Positions 43,675 to 53,261 are shown, counted from the stretch's first letter. The stretch: DNA of 64,000 nucleotides from Alphaproteobacteria bacterium MarineAlpha12_Bin1 (GCA_002937505.1 PTJY01000004.1:1-64000); one strand, 5' to 3'. Numbers and translations: made by a program. The notes: generated by a model not told the origin, from the letters alone.

Positions 43675-44715
43675 TTACATTTGTTTTTTGGGAATACCTC
43701 CTTTTCTTACCCAGTTGTAACGCTCATCAAGTAGATGAGATAAAGGTCTTCTTTCTTTGTCCTTCAAGCCTATCCACATTCTCATTAGGTGTCTTTTACT
43801 ATTTTTCTCATCATCTATGAAGGACGAGCGTCCATGCAAGGTTCTATGATTACTTAGAAACTGCATGTCTCCTTCTTTCAGTACCATTTTGAGTCTTAAC
43901 TCTGGTCTTTGAGCCACCTGTTGAGCGAAGTCAATTGCTTCAAGTTGTTTTTTTGTTGCTGCTAGAAATTTTCCGTGGCGCGTTACCATTTGTATAAACC
44001 TACGACTAGTTATACGCGATGTAATTTTTCCTTCTGAAACACTGAACATTGGCATCGAATACCAAGGGTCAGTGCCATCTGGTTCTTCACCCGCCCAGTC
44101 AATATTAATTGGTTGATATAGGGCTTCTAGGTAGTCAGCACGTTCAGCTAGTATGACATTATGTAAGGTTTCGGCACTTACCACATAACTCTCACCACCG
44201 CTTTTTGCAGTTCTAGAACAGAAGAGTCCTAATATATCTACGGGCATAAGATCACAATGAAAATCCATTTTACTAGATGTTTGATATGGACGGGCATTAG
44301 GGTCGTTAATATCGCGGCCCTCATCGCGAACATGTCCCAATAAATGACCTCTTGAATTTTGCGATATTGGGGTGCCAATTTGGATGCAAATGCCCCAATA
44401 AATAATCTCACAGTCTGTATCACTGTATTTATCGCGGGGAAGTCCACGTAGTAGCACGATGCCAACACCCTGGCTAATTGAGTTAACCAAAGACCTTATT
44501 TTTTTGCGTAAGTTAGGTATATCAAAAGAACTGCTTGGAAATGGTATTTTAATCTTCGATTCCTTGATTAAACTTAAAGCGGATTCTATTTCATTAACAT
44601 CATCCTCATCAAGAATCATTACCCAGCTCTGGTTGTTTTGGATTTCTGGACCTAGCCAAGCTCCAGGGCCAGTTATCTCCTCAGTTATCATTTCTATATC
44701 CATCATATATCCCAA
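43675..44715 (-). CDS. TauD/TfdA-family Fe(II)/2-oxoglutarate dioxygenase
   Basis: 346 residues. Fe ligands His153 and Asp155 (DFHCDLMPVD) and distal His294 in SNHRTLHGRSSF; the Arg about 13 residues on (RHLMRMWIGL) binds 2-oxoglutarate. GVGIVLLRGLP and GTPISQNSRGHLLGHVRDEG are typical of the clavaminate-synthase/TauD-like group, not of taurine-specific TauD. Likely hydroxylates a small amine, sulfonate or ether. First of three minus-strand genes (with the selenoprotein-like GST and double YciI) and 76 bases downstream of a beta-hydroxyacid dehydrogenase. A start at Met4 or Met5 is possible. Confidence 0.9.
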   Translation of the reverse strand: MGYMMDIEMITEEITGPGAWLGPEIQNNQSWVMILDEDDVNEIESALSLIKESKIKIPFPSSSFDIPNLRKKIRSLVNSISQGVGIVLLRGLPRDKYSDTDCEIIYWGICIQIGTPISQNSRGHLLGHVRDEGRDINDPNARPYQTSSKMDFHCDLMPVDILGLFCSRTAKSGGESYVVSAETLHNVILAERADYLEALYQPINIDWAGEEPDGTDPWYSMPMFSVSEGKITSRITSRRFIQMVTRHGKFLAATKKQLEAIDFAQQVAQRPELRLKMVLKEGDMQFLSNHRTLHGRSSFIDDEKNSKRHLMRMWIGLKDKERRPLSHLLDERYNWVRKGGIPKKQM

Positions 44716-44791
44716 ATGGTTTAATAATTACAGAGTTTAGTTTGCTCAATATTAGTTCTCTCTTACTAAAAAAATAATAAATATTCACCTA

Positions 44792-45667
44792 TTAGACCCT
44801 GTTTATTCCTGTTTTTTCTTCCAGTATTTTAAGGATCACCGCAGCGTCCTGATCTTTCCATCCGCGCGTAGCTGCTTCATCGTAATATTTCCCTGCCACT
44901 TCGTATAAGGGAGTTGGAATATTGTGTTTCGCAGCAAACTCTTGAATAACTAATTTGTCCTTCAGAGTTATTCCTAGTGCCGCAGTTATGTCCTTATCAT
45001 AGTTTCCGGTGATCCACTTATCAGCACGCGTGTCAAAAATCTCTAAATGTGCGCTACTATTTTTAACTACTTTGGTAAAGAGCTCTAGATCAATACCTAC
45101 CTTTTCGGCCATTACAAAGGCTTCTGCGCAAGTTACATTATGAATGGCGATCATTAGATTTAGGATATATTTTATTTTAATGCTAACTCCAAATTCACCA
45201 ACGTAAATTACTGATCTACAAAAGCTATTAAGAATGGTTTCTACTTTGTCATAAGCGGGTCTCTCTCCACTAACGGTCATTGAGAGTTTACCTGCTTGAG
45301 ATTGTGGCCGGGCTCCTGATACTGGGCAATCAATTAGGACAATTCCATTCTCGGCTAGTGTAAGATAGGTTTGTTTCTTTGTTTGTTCTGAAAAGGTGCA
45401 TAAATCACCAACGATAAGCTTATCAGATGCATTTATAGATATAATTTGCATCACCTCATCATATGCTTCGAGTGTGGGTACTGCGACTAAAAGAAAATGA
45501 CTTTGAGAAGCTATTTCCTCAATGCTGTTTACCGAGATAGCCATGCACTCGTCCAAACGATTAGGGTCGATATCAAATCCAAGCACCCTATATCCATTTT
45601 TAGCTATATTTTTTGCAACTCCATTTCCGATATTACCTAGTCCTATGACACCAACCGTGAGATTCAT
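44792..45667 (-). CDS. NAD(P)-dependent beta-hydroxyacid dehydrogenase
   Basis: 291 residues. GLGNIG dinucleotide motif (10-15), DCPVSGARPQSQAGKL substrate loop, and the catalytic KYILN (Lys four before Asn) in IKIKYILNLMIA. It sits 64 bases after its paralog at 45732 and shares its layout, but with clear divergence, so the pair is an old duplication or came from different sources. Oxidises a short beta-hydroxyacid or reduces the semialdehyde. Likely in the same unit as the dioxygenase. Confidence 0.9.
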   Translation of the reverse strand: MNLTVGVIGLGNIGNGVAKNIAKNGYRVLGFDIDPNRLDECMAISVNSIEEIASQSHFLLVAVPTLEAYDEVMQIISINASDKLIVGDLCTFSEQTKKQTYLTLAENGIVLIDCPVSGARPQSQAGKLSMTVSGERPAYDKVETILNSFCRSVIYVGEFGVSIKIKYILNLMIAIHNVTCAEAFVMAEKVGIDLELFTKVVKNSSAHLEIFDTRADKWITGNYDKDITAALGITLKDKLVIQEFAAKHNIPTPLYEVAGKYYDEAATRGWKDQDAAVILKILEEKTGINRV

Positions 45668-45731
45668 AAAACTCTCCCATTGATCTAAATATATTTAAAA
45701 TTAACTTTTAATGCTTCTTATAGAAAATTAT

Positions 45732-46628
45732 TTATCTCGGTATTCCTGCCATTTGTTCACAAATCCGAGTGATTACTCCAGGATCATGATCGCCATATCC
45801 TTGTGATAAGGCAGCGTAGGTTAGGGACATGCTATTAAGGAATACTGGCACTGGCACACGGTAGTCTTTAGCATATTGTTCGATTAATTCATTGTCTTTC
45901 ATCATTATTGTTAAATCGGCTGTTTTAACTTTTAAGTCTGCATACTCATCGTCAATCATCAATGGACCACGGTATTCAATTACTCTTGAGTTTCCAGCAG
46001 AAGGTTTTAGTACTTCTTGAAACGTTTTTAAATTAACCCCGGATGCCCTAGCCAGAGTTATAGCTTCTGCAAAGGCTGCTCCATGTACAGAAATCAACAT
46101 GTTAATCAAAAGTTTTAATTTTGTGCTCTCGCCAAAGGGCCCTACATAGTAGTGTATTTTTGTAAACCCTGGTAATATAGACTTAATTTTGTTATAGGCT
46201 GACTTTGGCCCGCTGATCATTATTGATATTTCACCCGCTTCAGCCTGTCTACCGGCTCCACTGACAGGTGTGTCTAGCATCGCACAATTAATTCGCTTTA
46301 AAGCAGAACGGTTTCTTTCTTTTTCTGCAAAACTTACAGTACTGGCTTCAAGTAAAATTAGTTTCTTTTTGCCACTTGAAACAATTCCAGATCTACCTTG
46401 TATTACTTCATCTAAAATAGATGCTGTTGGCAATGAGGTAATAATAACATCTGACTTCAGGGCTAACTCCTTATTGCTTCGAGCAATCTTTCCACCTGAT
46501 TTTTTAAATCTTTGCTTTCTTTTAGTGTTAGGATCGTAGCCAGTTACCTGAAACCCGTTCTTAACTAGATTTGCAGCAAATGCTCCTCCCATAATTCCTA
46601 AACCGCTGACGCCTACTTTTAGATTCAT
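45732..46628 (-). CDS. NAD(P)-dependent beta-hydroxyacid dehydrogenase
   Basis: 298 residues. GLGIMGGAFA motif (10-19), DTPVSGAGRQAEAGEI substrate loop and catalytic KLLIN in TKLKLLINMLIS. GIMG is closer to canonical HIBADH (GxMG) than GNIG of the neighbour. First gene of the minus-strand cluster 46628-42181, divergent from the twin Gfo/Idh/MocA genes over about 150 bases. Substrate unknown. Confidence 0.9.
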   Translation of the reverse strand: MNLKVGVSGLGIMGGAFAANLVKNGFQVTGYDPNTKRKQRFKKSGGKIARSNKELALKSDVIITSLPTASILDEVIQGRSGIVSSGKKKLILLEASTVSFAEKERNRSALKRINCAMLDTPVSGAGRQAEAGEISIMISGPKSAYNKIKSILPGFTKIHYYVGPFGESTKLKLLINMLISVHGAAFAEAITLARASGVNLKTFQEVLKPSAGNSRVIEYRGPLMIDDEYADLKVKTADLTIMMKDNELIEQYAKDYRVPVPVFLNSMSLTYAALSQGYGDHDPGVITRICEQMAGIPR

Positions 46629-46780
46629 AAGATATCTCCTAATATTTGAGCTTGTTTTAAATGCTGCAGCCCTGTGAAGTTATAATCTTAGAATAAAAGT
46701 TCAGTTTAACATAAGGCTTTTACTAGAAAATAATTTAAATTATGTTTGTAAGTTGTGATCTCAATGGAAGGAAGTTAAAG

Positions 46781-47773
46781 ATGATTAATGCCGGTATAGT
46801 TGGTCTAGGATGGTGGGGACAAAATCTTGTTAACTCTGTTAACGATAAAAGTGAATCAATAAGGTTTAGCGCTGGCGCTGTTCGACACCCTGACAAAGTT
46901 GTTGAGTTTTCCCAAAAAAATCATCTCGAAATGTATAGTAGTTATGATCAAATGCTATCTGAAGCAGATATTGATAGCGTCGTTCTAGCAACCCCTCACT
47001 CATTACATGCTGAGCAAATGATGAATGCAATTTCGGCTGGGAAACATATTTACTGTGAGAAACCTTTCACAATGAATAAAAGTGATGCGGAAAAAGTAAT
47101 AAAGGAAGCAAACAATGCTAACCTGACAGTGGTTGTCGGCCACAATAGACGCTTTCACCCAGTTATGACAAATTTACGAAAAATGTTAGCCAGTGGAGAA
47201 TTTGGTATTCCATTACATGTAGAAGCAACAGAGTCAGTGCCCGCGGGCATAATGTTACCTCCTGATACGTGGCGTTTTGATCGAAATGAGTGGCCTGCAG
47301 GTGGTATGACTCCCATGGGTATTCACTTGATAGATGGAATGATAGATTTATTCGGAAGAGTGAAGTCTGTTTTTTGTCAGAGTGTAAACCGAGTTGTAAA
47401 GGCAGACATTGATGATACAACTTCTGTCTTACTTCAATTCGAAAATGGTATGACGGGTTACATCGCAGTTATGGTCGCAGCGCAAATGAGTTTTAGATTA
47501 ACCATTCATGGAACTGACGCCGCAGCTCATGTAACTCAAAGATCATATAATAAACTCCAGATAACCCCTATGAATGGAGAAATAGAATCCATTGACTATG
47601 GCGATTTTAATATTGAAATGGACGCTTTAAATTTAGAACTGGAAGCATTTGCAGCAGCTGTTGAAAATAGTGAAGAGTATCCTATTCCACAGGATCAAAT
47701 TATTCATGCTGTAGCTGTTTTAGAAGCTATAATTGAATCTTCTAAAACAAAGGAATTAGTTCAGGTTTCTTAA
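46781..47773 (+). CDS. Gfo/Idh/MocA-family oxidoreductase, copy 1
   Basis: 330 residues from ATG 46781, preceded by GGAAGGAAG; an in-frame ATG at 46742 lacks a site and would add an unrelated leader. NAD motif GLGWWGQNLV (8-17), TPHSLHAEQM, the family EKP (93-95) in YCEKPFTMNK, and the active-site region WPAGGMTPMGIHLIDGMIDLFG. Members oxidise sugars, inositols or related cyclic polyols. Followed after 21 bases by a paralog whose first 100 residues align without a gap and share most motifs. Probably two subunits or two substrate specificities of one path. Confidence 0.91.
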   Translation: MINAGIVGLGWWGQNLVNSVNDKSESIRFSAGAVRHPDKVVEFSQKNHLEMYSSYDQMLSEADIDSVVLATPHSLHAEQMMNAISAGKHIYCEKPFTMNKSDAEKVIKEANNANLTVVVGHNRRFHPVMTNLRKMLASGEFGIPLHVEATESVPAGIMLPPDTWRFDRNEWPAGGMTPMGIHLIDGMIDLFGRVKSVFCQSVNRVVKADIDDTTSVLLQFENGMTGYIAVMVAAQMSFRLTIHGTDAAAHVTQRSYNKLQITPMNGEIESIDYGDFNIEMDALNLELEAFAAAVENSEEYPIPQDQIIHAVAVLEAIIESSKTKELVQVS

Positions 47774-47794
47774 AACCATTTGAGTGTTTATATA

Positions 47795-48787
47795 ATGATT
47801 AAAGCAGGCATATTAGGCCTAGGCTGGTGGGGGCAAAACCTTGTTAGGTCAGTAAATAATACCGATGCCTCCATAACCTTTGTGGCGGGCTCAGTTAGAC
47901 GCCCAGAGAGAGTAACTCAGTTTTCAAATGACTTTGGGCTGAAACTTTTCGAGAATTATGACGAAATGTTAAAGGAAGAAAATTTACAAGCTATCGTATT
48001 GGCAACTCCTCACACACTGCATTCTGAACAGATAGGCAAAGCAGTCAGAGCCAATAAGCATATCTTTTGTGAGAAACCGTTCACAATGAATAAATCAGAA
48101 TGTGAGATTGCTATCTCTGAGATCACAGAAGCAGGTTTACAGGTAGGAGTAGGCTATAATCGTCGCTTCCATCCTTCTATGAAAAAAATGAGGAAGCTAA
48201 TTAAGTGTGGTAAACTAGGTACACCTCTTCATGTTGAGGCAATGGCTGCGATACCGGCGACAAATTGGATGTCTGAAGATGATTGGCGTTTTAGTGAGCT
48301 GGAGTGGCCTGCTGGAGGAATAACTCCAATGGGCGTGCATCAAATAGACCACATGGTTGAGTTGTTTGGTGAAATTTCAACTGTTTTTTGCCAAAGTGTT
48401 CGCCAAGTTGTGGACCAAGAAATAGATGATACAACTGTTGTTACTATTACATTTAAAAACGGCATGACCGGGTTTCTATCAACCTTACTTTCTGCACCTC
48501 CCGATAATAGATTTGCTGTATATGGAACCGCAGGGACCTCTGAGATACAAACGCGGTCATATAATAAGTTTCAGTTCAGGCCAATTAAGGGTGATAATGA
48601 AGATATTGATTTTGGAGATTATGACATGGACGTTGAGACCTTAAGAGAAGAGTTAGAGGCATTTTCTAGGTCTATCCTAGGACAAGAACCATTTCCTATT
48701 AGTCACGATCAAATAATGCATGTTGTTTCTGTAACAGACGCAATAATAGAATCGTCTAGAACAGGAAAACTAATTAATGTTAGTTGA
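47795..48787 (+). CDS. Gfo/Idh/MocA-family oxidoreductase, copy 2
   Basis: 330 residues from the ATG at 47795 (an in-frame TTG at 47780 has no ribosome site). GLGWWGQNLV (8-17), TPHTLHSEQI, FCEKPFTMNK with EKP at 93-95 and WPAGGITPMGVHQIDHMVELFG repeat the layout of copy 1 at identical positions, marking a tandem duplication. The His two before Asp in GVHQID replaces GIHLID, so both keep the catalytic-site His. Its last 11 bases overlap the VOC gene. Confidence 0.91.
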   Translation: MIKAGILGLGWWGQNLVRSVNNTDASITFVAGSVRRPERVTQFSNDFGLKLFENYDEMLKEENLQAIVLATPHTLHSEQIGKAVRANKHIFCEKPFTMNKSECEIAISEITEAGLQVGVGYNRRFHPSMKKMRKLIKCGKLGTPLHVEAMAAIPATNWMSEDDWRFSELEWPAGGITPMGVHQIDHMVELFGEISTVFCQSVRQVVDQEIDDTTVVTITFKNGMTGFLSTLLSAPPDNRFAVYGTAGTSEIQTRSYNKFQFRPIKGDNEDIDFGDYDMDVETLREELEAFSRSILGQEPFPISHDQIMHVVSVTDAIIESSRTGKLINVS

Positions 48788-49169
48788 TATCTTGTCGACA
48801 AATATAGAATCAATAAGTGCCATAACTTTATTCACAAGAAACATGTCAGATGCAGTCAAGTTTTACGACTCCCTGGGATTTAAACTTCTCTATGGAGGCG
48901 AAACCACTTCATTTTCTAGTTTTTCTGTCGGTCCTGGATATCTAAATTTGTCGCTATGCTCAGACGAAAATGAGCATAAAGACTGGGGAAGAGTAATTAT
49001 CTACGTTTCTAATGTTGATGTTATGCATGAACGAGCAGTATCACTAGGATTGTTTCCGCTTTCGAGACCGAAAGATGCCCCTTGGGGTGAGCGGTACTTT
49101 CATATTCGTGACCCTGATGGACACGAAATAAGTTTTGCTCGTCGTTTAGAGGATGATACTTGTATATAA
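48777..49169 (+). CDS. VOC-superfamily (glyoxalase/bleomycin-resistance fold) protein
   Basis: 130 residues forming the usual pair of beta-alpha-beta-beta-beta modules: ITLFTRNMSDAVKFYDSLGF in the first and VIIYVSNVDVMHERAVSLGL, RYFHIRDPDGHEISFAR in the second. The C-terminal metal Glu (GHE) is present; the first module has Thr/Leu where metal-binding members often have His or Gln, so metal binding is uncertain. The 11-base overlap with the oxidoreductase gene links it to the sugar-type oxidation path; isomerase or dioxygenase roles are both possible. Confidence 0.86.
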   Translation: MLVDILSTNIESISAITLFTRNMSDAVKFYDSLGFKLLYGGETTSFSSFSVGPGYLNLSLCSDENEHKDWGRVIIYVSNVDVMHERAVSLGLFPLSRPKDAPWGERYFHIRDPDGHEISFARRLEDDTCI

Positions 49170-49209
49170 GTAGAAGTATTTCATTCTAAAATAAGTCAAT
49201 CATTAATAC

Positions 49210-49968
49210 TCAGCCAGTCCAGGATCCTCCATTGACGTCAAGGGTTGCACCAGTTGTGAATGCTGCGCCAGGAGTTGAAAGGTACCAAACTGCGTGAGCA
49301 ATTTCTTCTGGCTTACCTAATCTTCCGACCGGCATTGCACTTTCTAATTGATTCATACGAGACGAATGTAAAACAGCTATACGTGGGGTCATAACTGTTC
49401 CGGGCGCAACAGTATTTACAGTTATTCCGTGGGGAGCTAACTCTATGGCTAATCTTCTTGAAAGACCTCCTACAGCAGCTTTAGCTGCTGAGTAGTCAAT
49501 GGATGCAATGAGGGCAGCTGTTCTTCCTGCTGCCGAGCCTATGCTAATGATCCGACCATATTTGTTTGATTTCATAGTAGGGACAACTGCTCTTATTGGT
49601 ATATATACGCCAGAAAGATTCCATTCTATCCCATGACTCCATTTTGAAGCATTAACCTCTTCAATTGGAGGGGCCGAATGAAATCCTCCGGCACAATTCG
49701 CAAGTATGTCAACTTTGCCCCACTTTTTAATTACTTCTGCTATGGCTGTTTCCATTTCCGATTCTGATGTGCATTCAGCTGGAGTAAACATGGCTGTTCC
49801 ACCATTTTCTTCCAACGCAGCAACTGCTGCAACTCCATTTTCTTGATCGCGATCAAGAATCGCAACTTTCGCACCTTCTGCAGAGTATCTTTGTGCGCAA
49901 GCAAGACCGATTCCTGCAGCTCCTCCAGGTATGACTGCAATTTGGTCCCTGATTGATGATATTTCCAT
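49210..49968 (-). CDS. Short-chain dehydrogenase/reductase
   Basis: 252 residues from the ATG at 49968, preceded by GAGGGGG; an upstream ATG (50001) would add 11 residues without improving the fit. GGAAGIG (15-21), NCAGG (91-95), Tyr159 and Lys163 in SIDYSAAKAAVGGLSRRLA, and the PG.V.T line VAPGTVMTPR are all normal for a classical SDR. Likely oxidises a hydroxyl group of a sugar-like or alicyclic alcohol. Convergent with the VOC gene. In contrast to the SDR at 20747, its catalytic residues are complete. Confidence 0.92.
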   Translation of the reverse strand: MEISSIRDQIAVIPGGAAGIGLACAQRYSAEGAKVAILDRDQENGVAAVAALEENGGTAMFTPAECTSESEMETAIAEVIKKWGKVDILANCAGGFHSAPPIEEVNASKWSHGIEWNLSGVYIPIRAVVPTMKSNKYGRIISIGSAAGRTAALIASIDYSAAKAAVGGLSRRLAIELAPHGITVNTVAPGTVMTPRIAVLHSSRMNQLESAMPVGRLGKPEEIAHAVWYLSTPGAAFTTGATLDVNGGSWTG

Positions 49969-50231
49969 TATTATGCCCCCTCTCAATGTGTTGCCGATCA
50001 AATACTATCATATCGATTTCTTACAATCAGATTAAATGTGTGTATGATGATTTAGTTTAAGGATATGATGTATATTAGTTTTATATTTATTTGAGTTTTT
50101 GGTGAAGATAAATACGTATTGTATTCTCTAGACAAAATAATTTGCTGAGATTAGCTTTTATCTACAGTTTAAAGCCTAATAAGGCATGCTTTGAACACTT
50201 TATTTTGAGTCATAATTCAGGGGGAGCAGAC

Positions 50232-52001
50232 ATGGACGACATAAAAGCCGGGGTTGATGATATATTTAGAAGTGAAGTTCGTGAAGGAATGCGAATAGAT
50301 TGGGATGTCCCAATTGAAATGAATGACGGGGTTGTGCTTCGGGCAAATGTTTATAGACCTGATGATAGTGGTAAGTATCCTGTTATAATGTCTTATGGTC
50401 CTTATGGAAAAGATTTACACTTTGAGGAGTTGTATAAAACCTGTTGGGATTTAATGTGTCAAAATCATCCTGATGTACCGGCTGGATCGACGAATATTCA
50501 TCAGGCTTGGGAAGTTGCTGATCCAGAAAAATGGGTTCCAAAAGGATATGCTTTGGTTCGTGTTGATTCTCGAGGGGCTGGTCGTTCACCCGGTTATCTT
50601 GAAGTTTTTGCTAGGCGAGAAACACTAGATTTTGCAGAATGTATTGAATGGGGAGGCGTCCAAAGTTGGTCTAATGGCAAGGTTGGTTTAAGCGGAATCT
50701 CGTACTATGCAATTAATCAATGGATGGTCGCAGCTGAACAGCCTAAGCACTTAGCAGCGATATGTCCTTGGGAGGGGTCTGCAGACTATTATAGAGAAGG
50801 CTCTTATCACGGAGGTATTTACTCTACTTTCGCTAAGCATTGGTATGACATGCAAATTTTGCAGATTCAACATGGTTATGGTGATCGAGGCTACACTTCA
50901 CGGGCGAACGGTGAATTGGCTGCTGGGCCAGTTACCCTCTCTGAAGATGAATTAGTAAATAACCGATTTGACCTGCATGCAACGCTAATTGCGCATCAAC
51001 TAGATGATGAATTTTATGCAGAACGCTATATTGATTTCTCTAAAATTGAAGTTCCAATTTTGAGTTGCAGTAATTGGGGTGGTGCTCCTTTACATCCCAG
51101 AGGTAATTTCAATGGGTTTATGCATTCAGCATCTGATGAGAAATATTTAGAAGTACATGGATTAGAGCATTGGTCACTATACTATACTGATTATGGAAAT
51201 GATATTCAGTGGCGTTTTTTTGATAAATACCTCAAAGGCGATGACACTGGATGGAGCGATCAGCCAAGAGTGTCTCTAAATGTACGTCATCCGGGTGAGA
51301 AGTTTGTTCTTCGTGATGAAGAGGATTGGCCTCTGCCAAGAACTGACTGGACAAAATATTTTCTAGTTCCTGAGGGGCAAGTTTTATCCAAGACTCCTAG
51401 TACTGAAAAGGCTGAGATGTCATATAAATCGATGGGTGATGGGCTAACATTTGTTTCTAGTCCTGTTGAGACTGAAACTGAAATTTGTGGACCAATGGCA
51501 GTTAAGTTATTTGTTTCTTCTGACACGAAAGATGCAGATATTTTTGTTATTCTTCGTGTGTTTCAGCCAGATCTAAAAGAGGTAACTTTTAGAGGAGCTC
51601 TTGACCCACACACACCTGTGGCTTCCGGCTGGTTAAGAGCGTCTCACCGTAAGATAGATCCAGATAAGTCAGAGAAATGGGCTCCTTATCATACGCATGA
51701 TGAAATAGAGGAATTACTTCCAGGAGAAGTATATGAACTAGATGTAGAAATACATGCGACTGGGATCGTAGTACCTGAAGGTTATCGTTTTGCTTTATCT
51801 ATAAGAGGATGTGATTATGTTTATCCAGGTGAGCCAAATACCGGATTGTCTAATATGAAAAATACCTTTACCGGCGTTGGACCTTTTTTACACGATGATC
51901 CGGTTAATAGACCTATGGAAGTGTTTGATAACTCTGTAACTCTTCATGCCGATGAAGAGAACTCACCATATGTTCTATTGCCAATTATACCTCCAAAGTA
52001 A
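50232..52001 (+). CDS. CocE/NonD-family (X-Pro dipeptidyl-peptidase S15) alpha/beta hydrolase
   Basis: 589 residues from the ATG at 50232, behind GGGGGAGC; an upstream in-frame ATG at 50142 has no site. The nucleophile is Ser157 in VGLSGISYYAINQW, matching GxSYxGxxQW of cocaine esterase CocE; VRVDSRGAGRSPG and LEVHGLEHWSLYYTDYG (His) complete the hydrolase domain, and the C-terminal jelly-roll (from about 400) ends in ALSIRGCDY. Family cleaves esters or amides such as cocaine, cephalosporin esters, glutaryl-acyl amides. Followed by a possible terminator, so probably transcribed alone. Confidence 0.91.
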   Translation: MDDIKAGVDDIFRSEVREGMRIDWDVPIEMNDGVVLRANVYRPDDSGKYPVIMSYGPYGKDLHFEELYKTCWDLMCQNHPDVPAGSTNIHQAWEVADPEKWVPKGYALVRVDSRGAGRSPGYLEVFARRETLDFAECIEWGGVQSWSNGKVGLSGISYYAINQWMVAAEQPKHLAAICPWEGSADYYREGSYHGGIYSTFAKHWYDMQILQIQHGYGDRGYTSRANGELAAGPVTLSEDELVNNRFDLHATLIAHQLDDEFYAERYIDFSKIEVPILSCSNWGGAPLHPRGNFNGFMHSASDEKYLEVHGLEHWSLYYTDYGNDIQWRFFDKYLKGDDTGWSDQPRVSLNVRHPGEKFVLRDEEDWPLPRTDWTKYFLVPEGQVLSKTPSTEKAEMSYKSMGDGLTFVSSPVETETEICGPMAVKLFVSSDTKDADIFVILRVFQPDLKEVTFRGALDPHTPVASGWLRASHRKIDPDKSEKWAPYHTHDEIEELLPGEVYELDVEIHATGIVVPEGYRFALSIRGCDYVYPGEPNTGLSNMKNTFTGVGPFLHDDPVNRPMEVFDNSVTLHADEENSPYVLLPIIPPK

Positions 52002-52015
52002 TGCTTAGTTTCTTT

Positions 52016-52040
52016 GAGCTGAGGTTAATGACCTCAGTTC
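52016..52040 (+). terminator. Hairpin after the CocE-type gene, possible terminator
   Basis: GAGCTGAGGT (52016-52025) and ACCTCAGTTC (52031-52040) pair over ten positions (one G-T) with a TAATG loop, 14 bases after the stop codon. No T-run follows, so it may be a transcript-end stabiliser or an operator rather than a classic terminator. Confidence 0.45.
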
Positions 52041-52132
52041 AAATGTGCTTTAACTATTAATTGTAAGATGACATTCTTCGTTCGAGTTGGTTTTTAAAGG
52101 TTGTGCTAAAATAATTGTAAAAGGGGAAGGAA

Positions 52133-53167
52133 ATGAAAGCTTCAGTTATGCATGAGTTTGGGGGGCCTGAAGTCCTAAAGTACGAGGAAATACAAACGCC
52201 GGAGTTGGGACCAAAAGATGTTTTAGTCAAAGTGAAGGCTGTATCGGTTAATCGAACTCTTGATCTGGAAGTTCGAGCTGATAATTATGCTCGAACTCCT
52301 CCGCTTCCTCATGTCTTGGGAGTTGACCCTTCTGGAGTAATTGAGCGGGTGGGTGAAGAAGTAGAAAATTGTAAAATTGGTGACCGTGTATACTGTAGTC
52401 TTTTTGTTCCCACGGATGATCCGTCAGCAGTCAAATTACCAGGTGTCGGAGGTGTTGATTTTTTAGGGGTAAATATTTGGGGTGGTTATGCCGAATTTGT
52501 CAAAGTTCCTGATTCTGTGGTCCATCCAATTCCTGATAATTTAGAATTCTATGATGCGACTGTGATTGGAAGACATTTAGCCACTGCCATTAACCAAGTA
52601 GAGGGTATTGGTAACATCTCTAAAAATGATTGGGTTTTAGTTATGGGGGCCGCGGGAGGTTTGGGTAGTGCTGCTGTACAGGTGGCAAAACTTAACGGAG
52701 CTAATGTAATAGCAGCAGCTGGCGCAGATGTGAGAGTTGAAGCTGCGATCTCGGTTGGAGCTGATTTTGGTGTTAATTATCGAACACAAGACTTGGCAGA
52801 GGAAGTTTCCAGAATTACTGACGGTCAGGGAGTTAAATTAGTTTGTGAAAACATAGGTGATCCTGATCTTTTTAATGGTGCTTTCAACAGCCTCGGCAGG
52901 GAAGGAAAACTTGTGACTGCTGGAGCACATGCTGGAGGTCAAGTATCTCTAGACTTGTGGAAACTATATCTTTTTCAGCTTCAAATTATTGGTGAGCCAC
53001 GTGAACAAATCGGGGGGTTGGATAAGGCACTTAAATTAGCAGGCGAGCATGAGATAAAAACATTAATAGACCGTGTCATGCCGTTAAGCGAGGCAGCAGA
53101 AGCCCACGCTTTAGTAGAAAGCCGTTCCGGTTTAGGGAAAGTCATACTTGACCCTACACTCGATTAA
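52133..53167 (+). CDS. Zinc-free MDR quinone oxidoreductase/alcohol dehydrogenase family
   Basis: 344 residues behind GGGGAAGGAA. N-terminal MHEFGGPEVLKYEE, GVDPSGVIERVGEEV and NADPH motif GAAGGLGSAAVQVAK are standard for the quinone-oxidoreductase branch. The cysteines and histidines that bind catalytic zinc in alcohol dehydrogenases are missing, so it likely reduces a quinone or an enone double bond. It is the first of a four- or five-gene plus-strand run with a FAD oxidase, class II aldolase, NIPSNAP and racemase-like gene. Confidence 0.9.
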   Translation: MKASVMHEFGGPEVLKYEEIQTPELGPKDVLVKVKAVSVNRTLDLEVRADNYARTPPLPHVLGVDPSGVIERVGEEVENCKIGDRVYCSLFVPTDDPSAVKLPGVGGVDFLGVNIWGGYAEFVKVPDSVVHPIPDNLEFYDATVIGRHLATAINQVEGIGNISKNDWVLVMGAAGGLGSAAVQVAKLNGANVIAAAGADVRVEAAISVGADFGVNYRTQDLAEEVSRITDGQGVKLVCENIGDPDLFNGAFNSLGREGKLVTAGAHAGGQVSLDLWKLYLFQLQIIGEPREQIGGLDKALKLAGEHEIKTLIDRVMPLSEAAEAHALVESRSGLGKVILDPTLD

Positions 53168-53261
53168 TTATTATTTGCTTGTTTATTATACATGAGGTTA
53201 TGTTTTTTATAATATCCACTGGTAGAATTTGTTTTGATAAATAAATAGAGGTGAATTTGTT

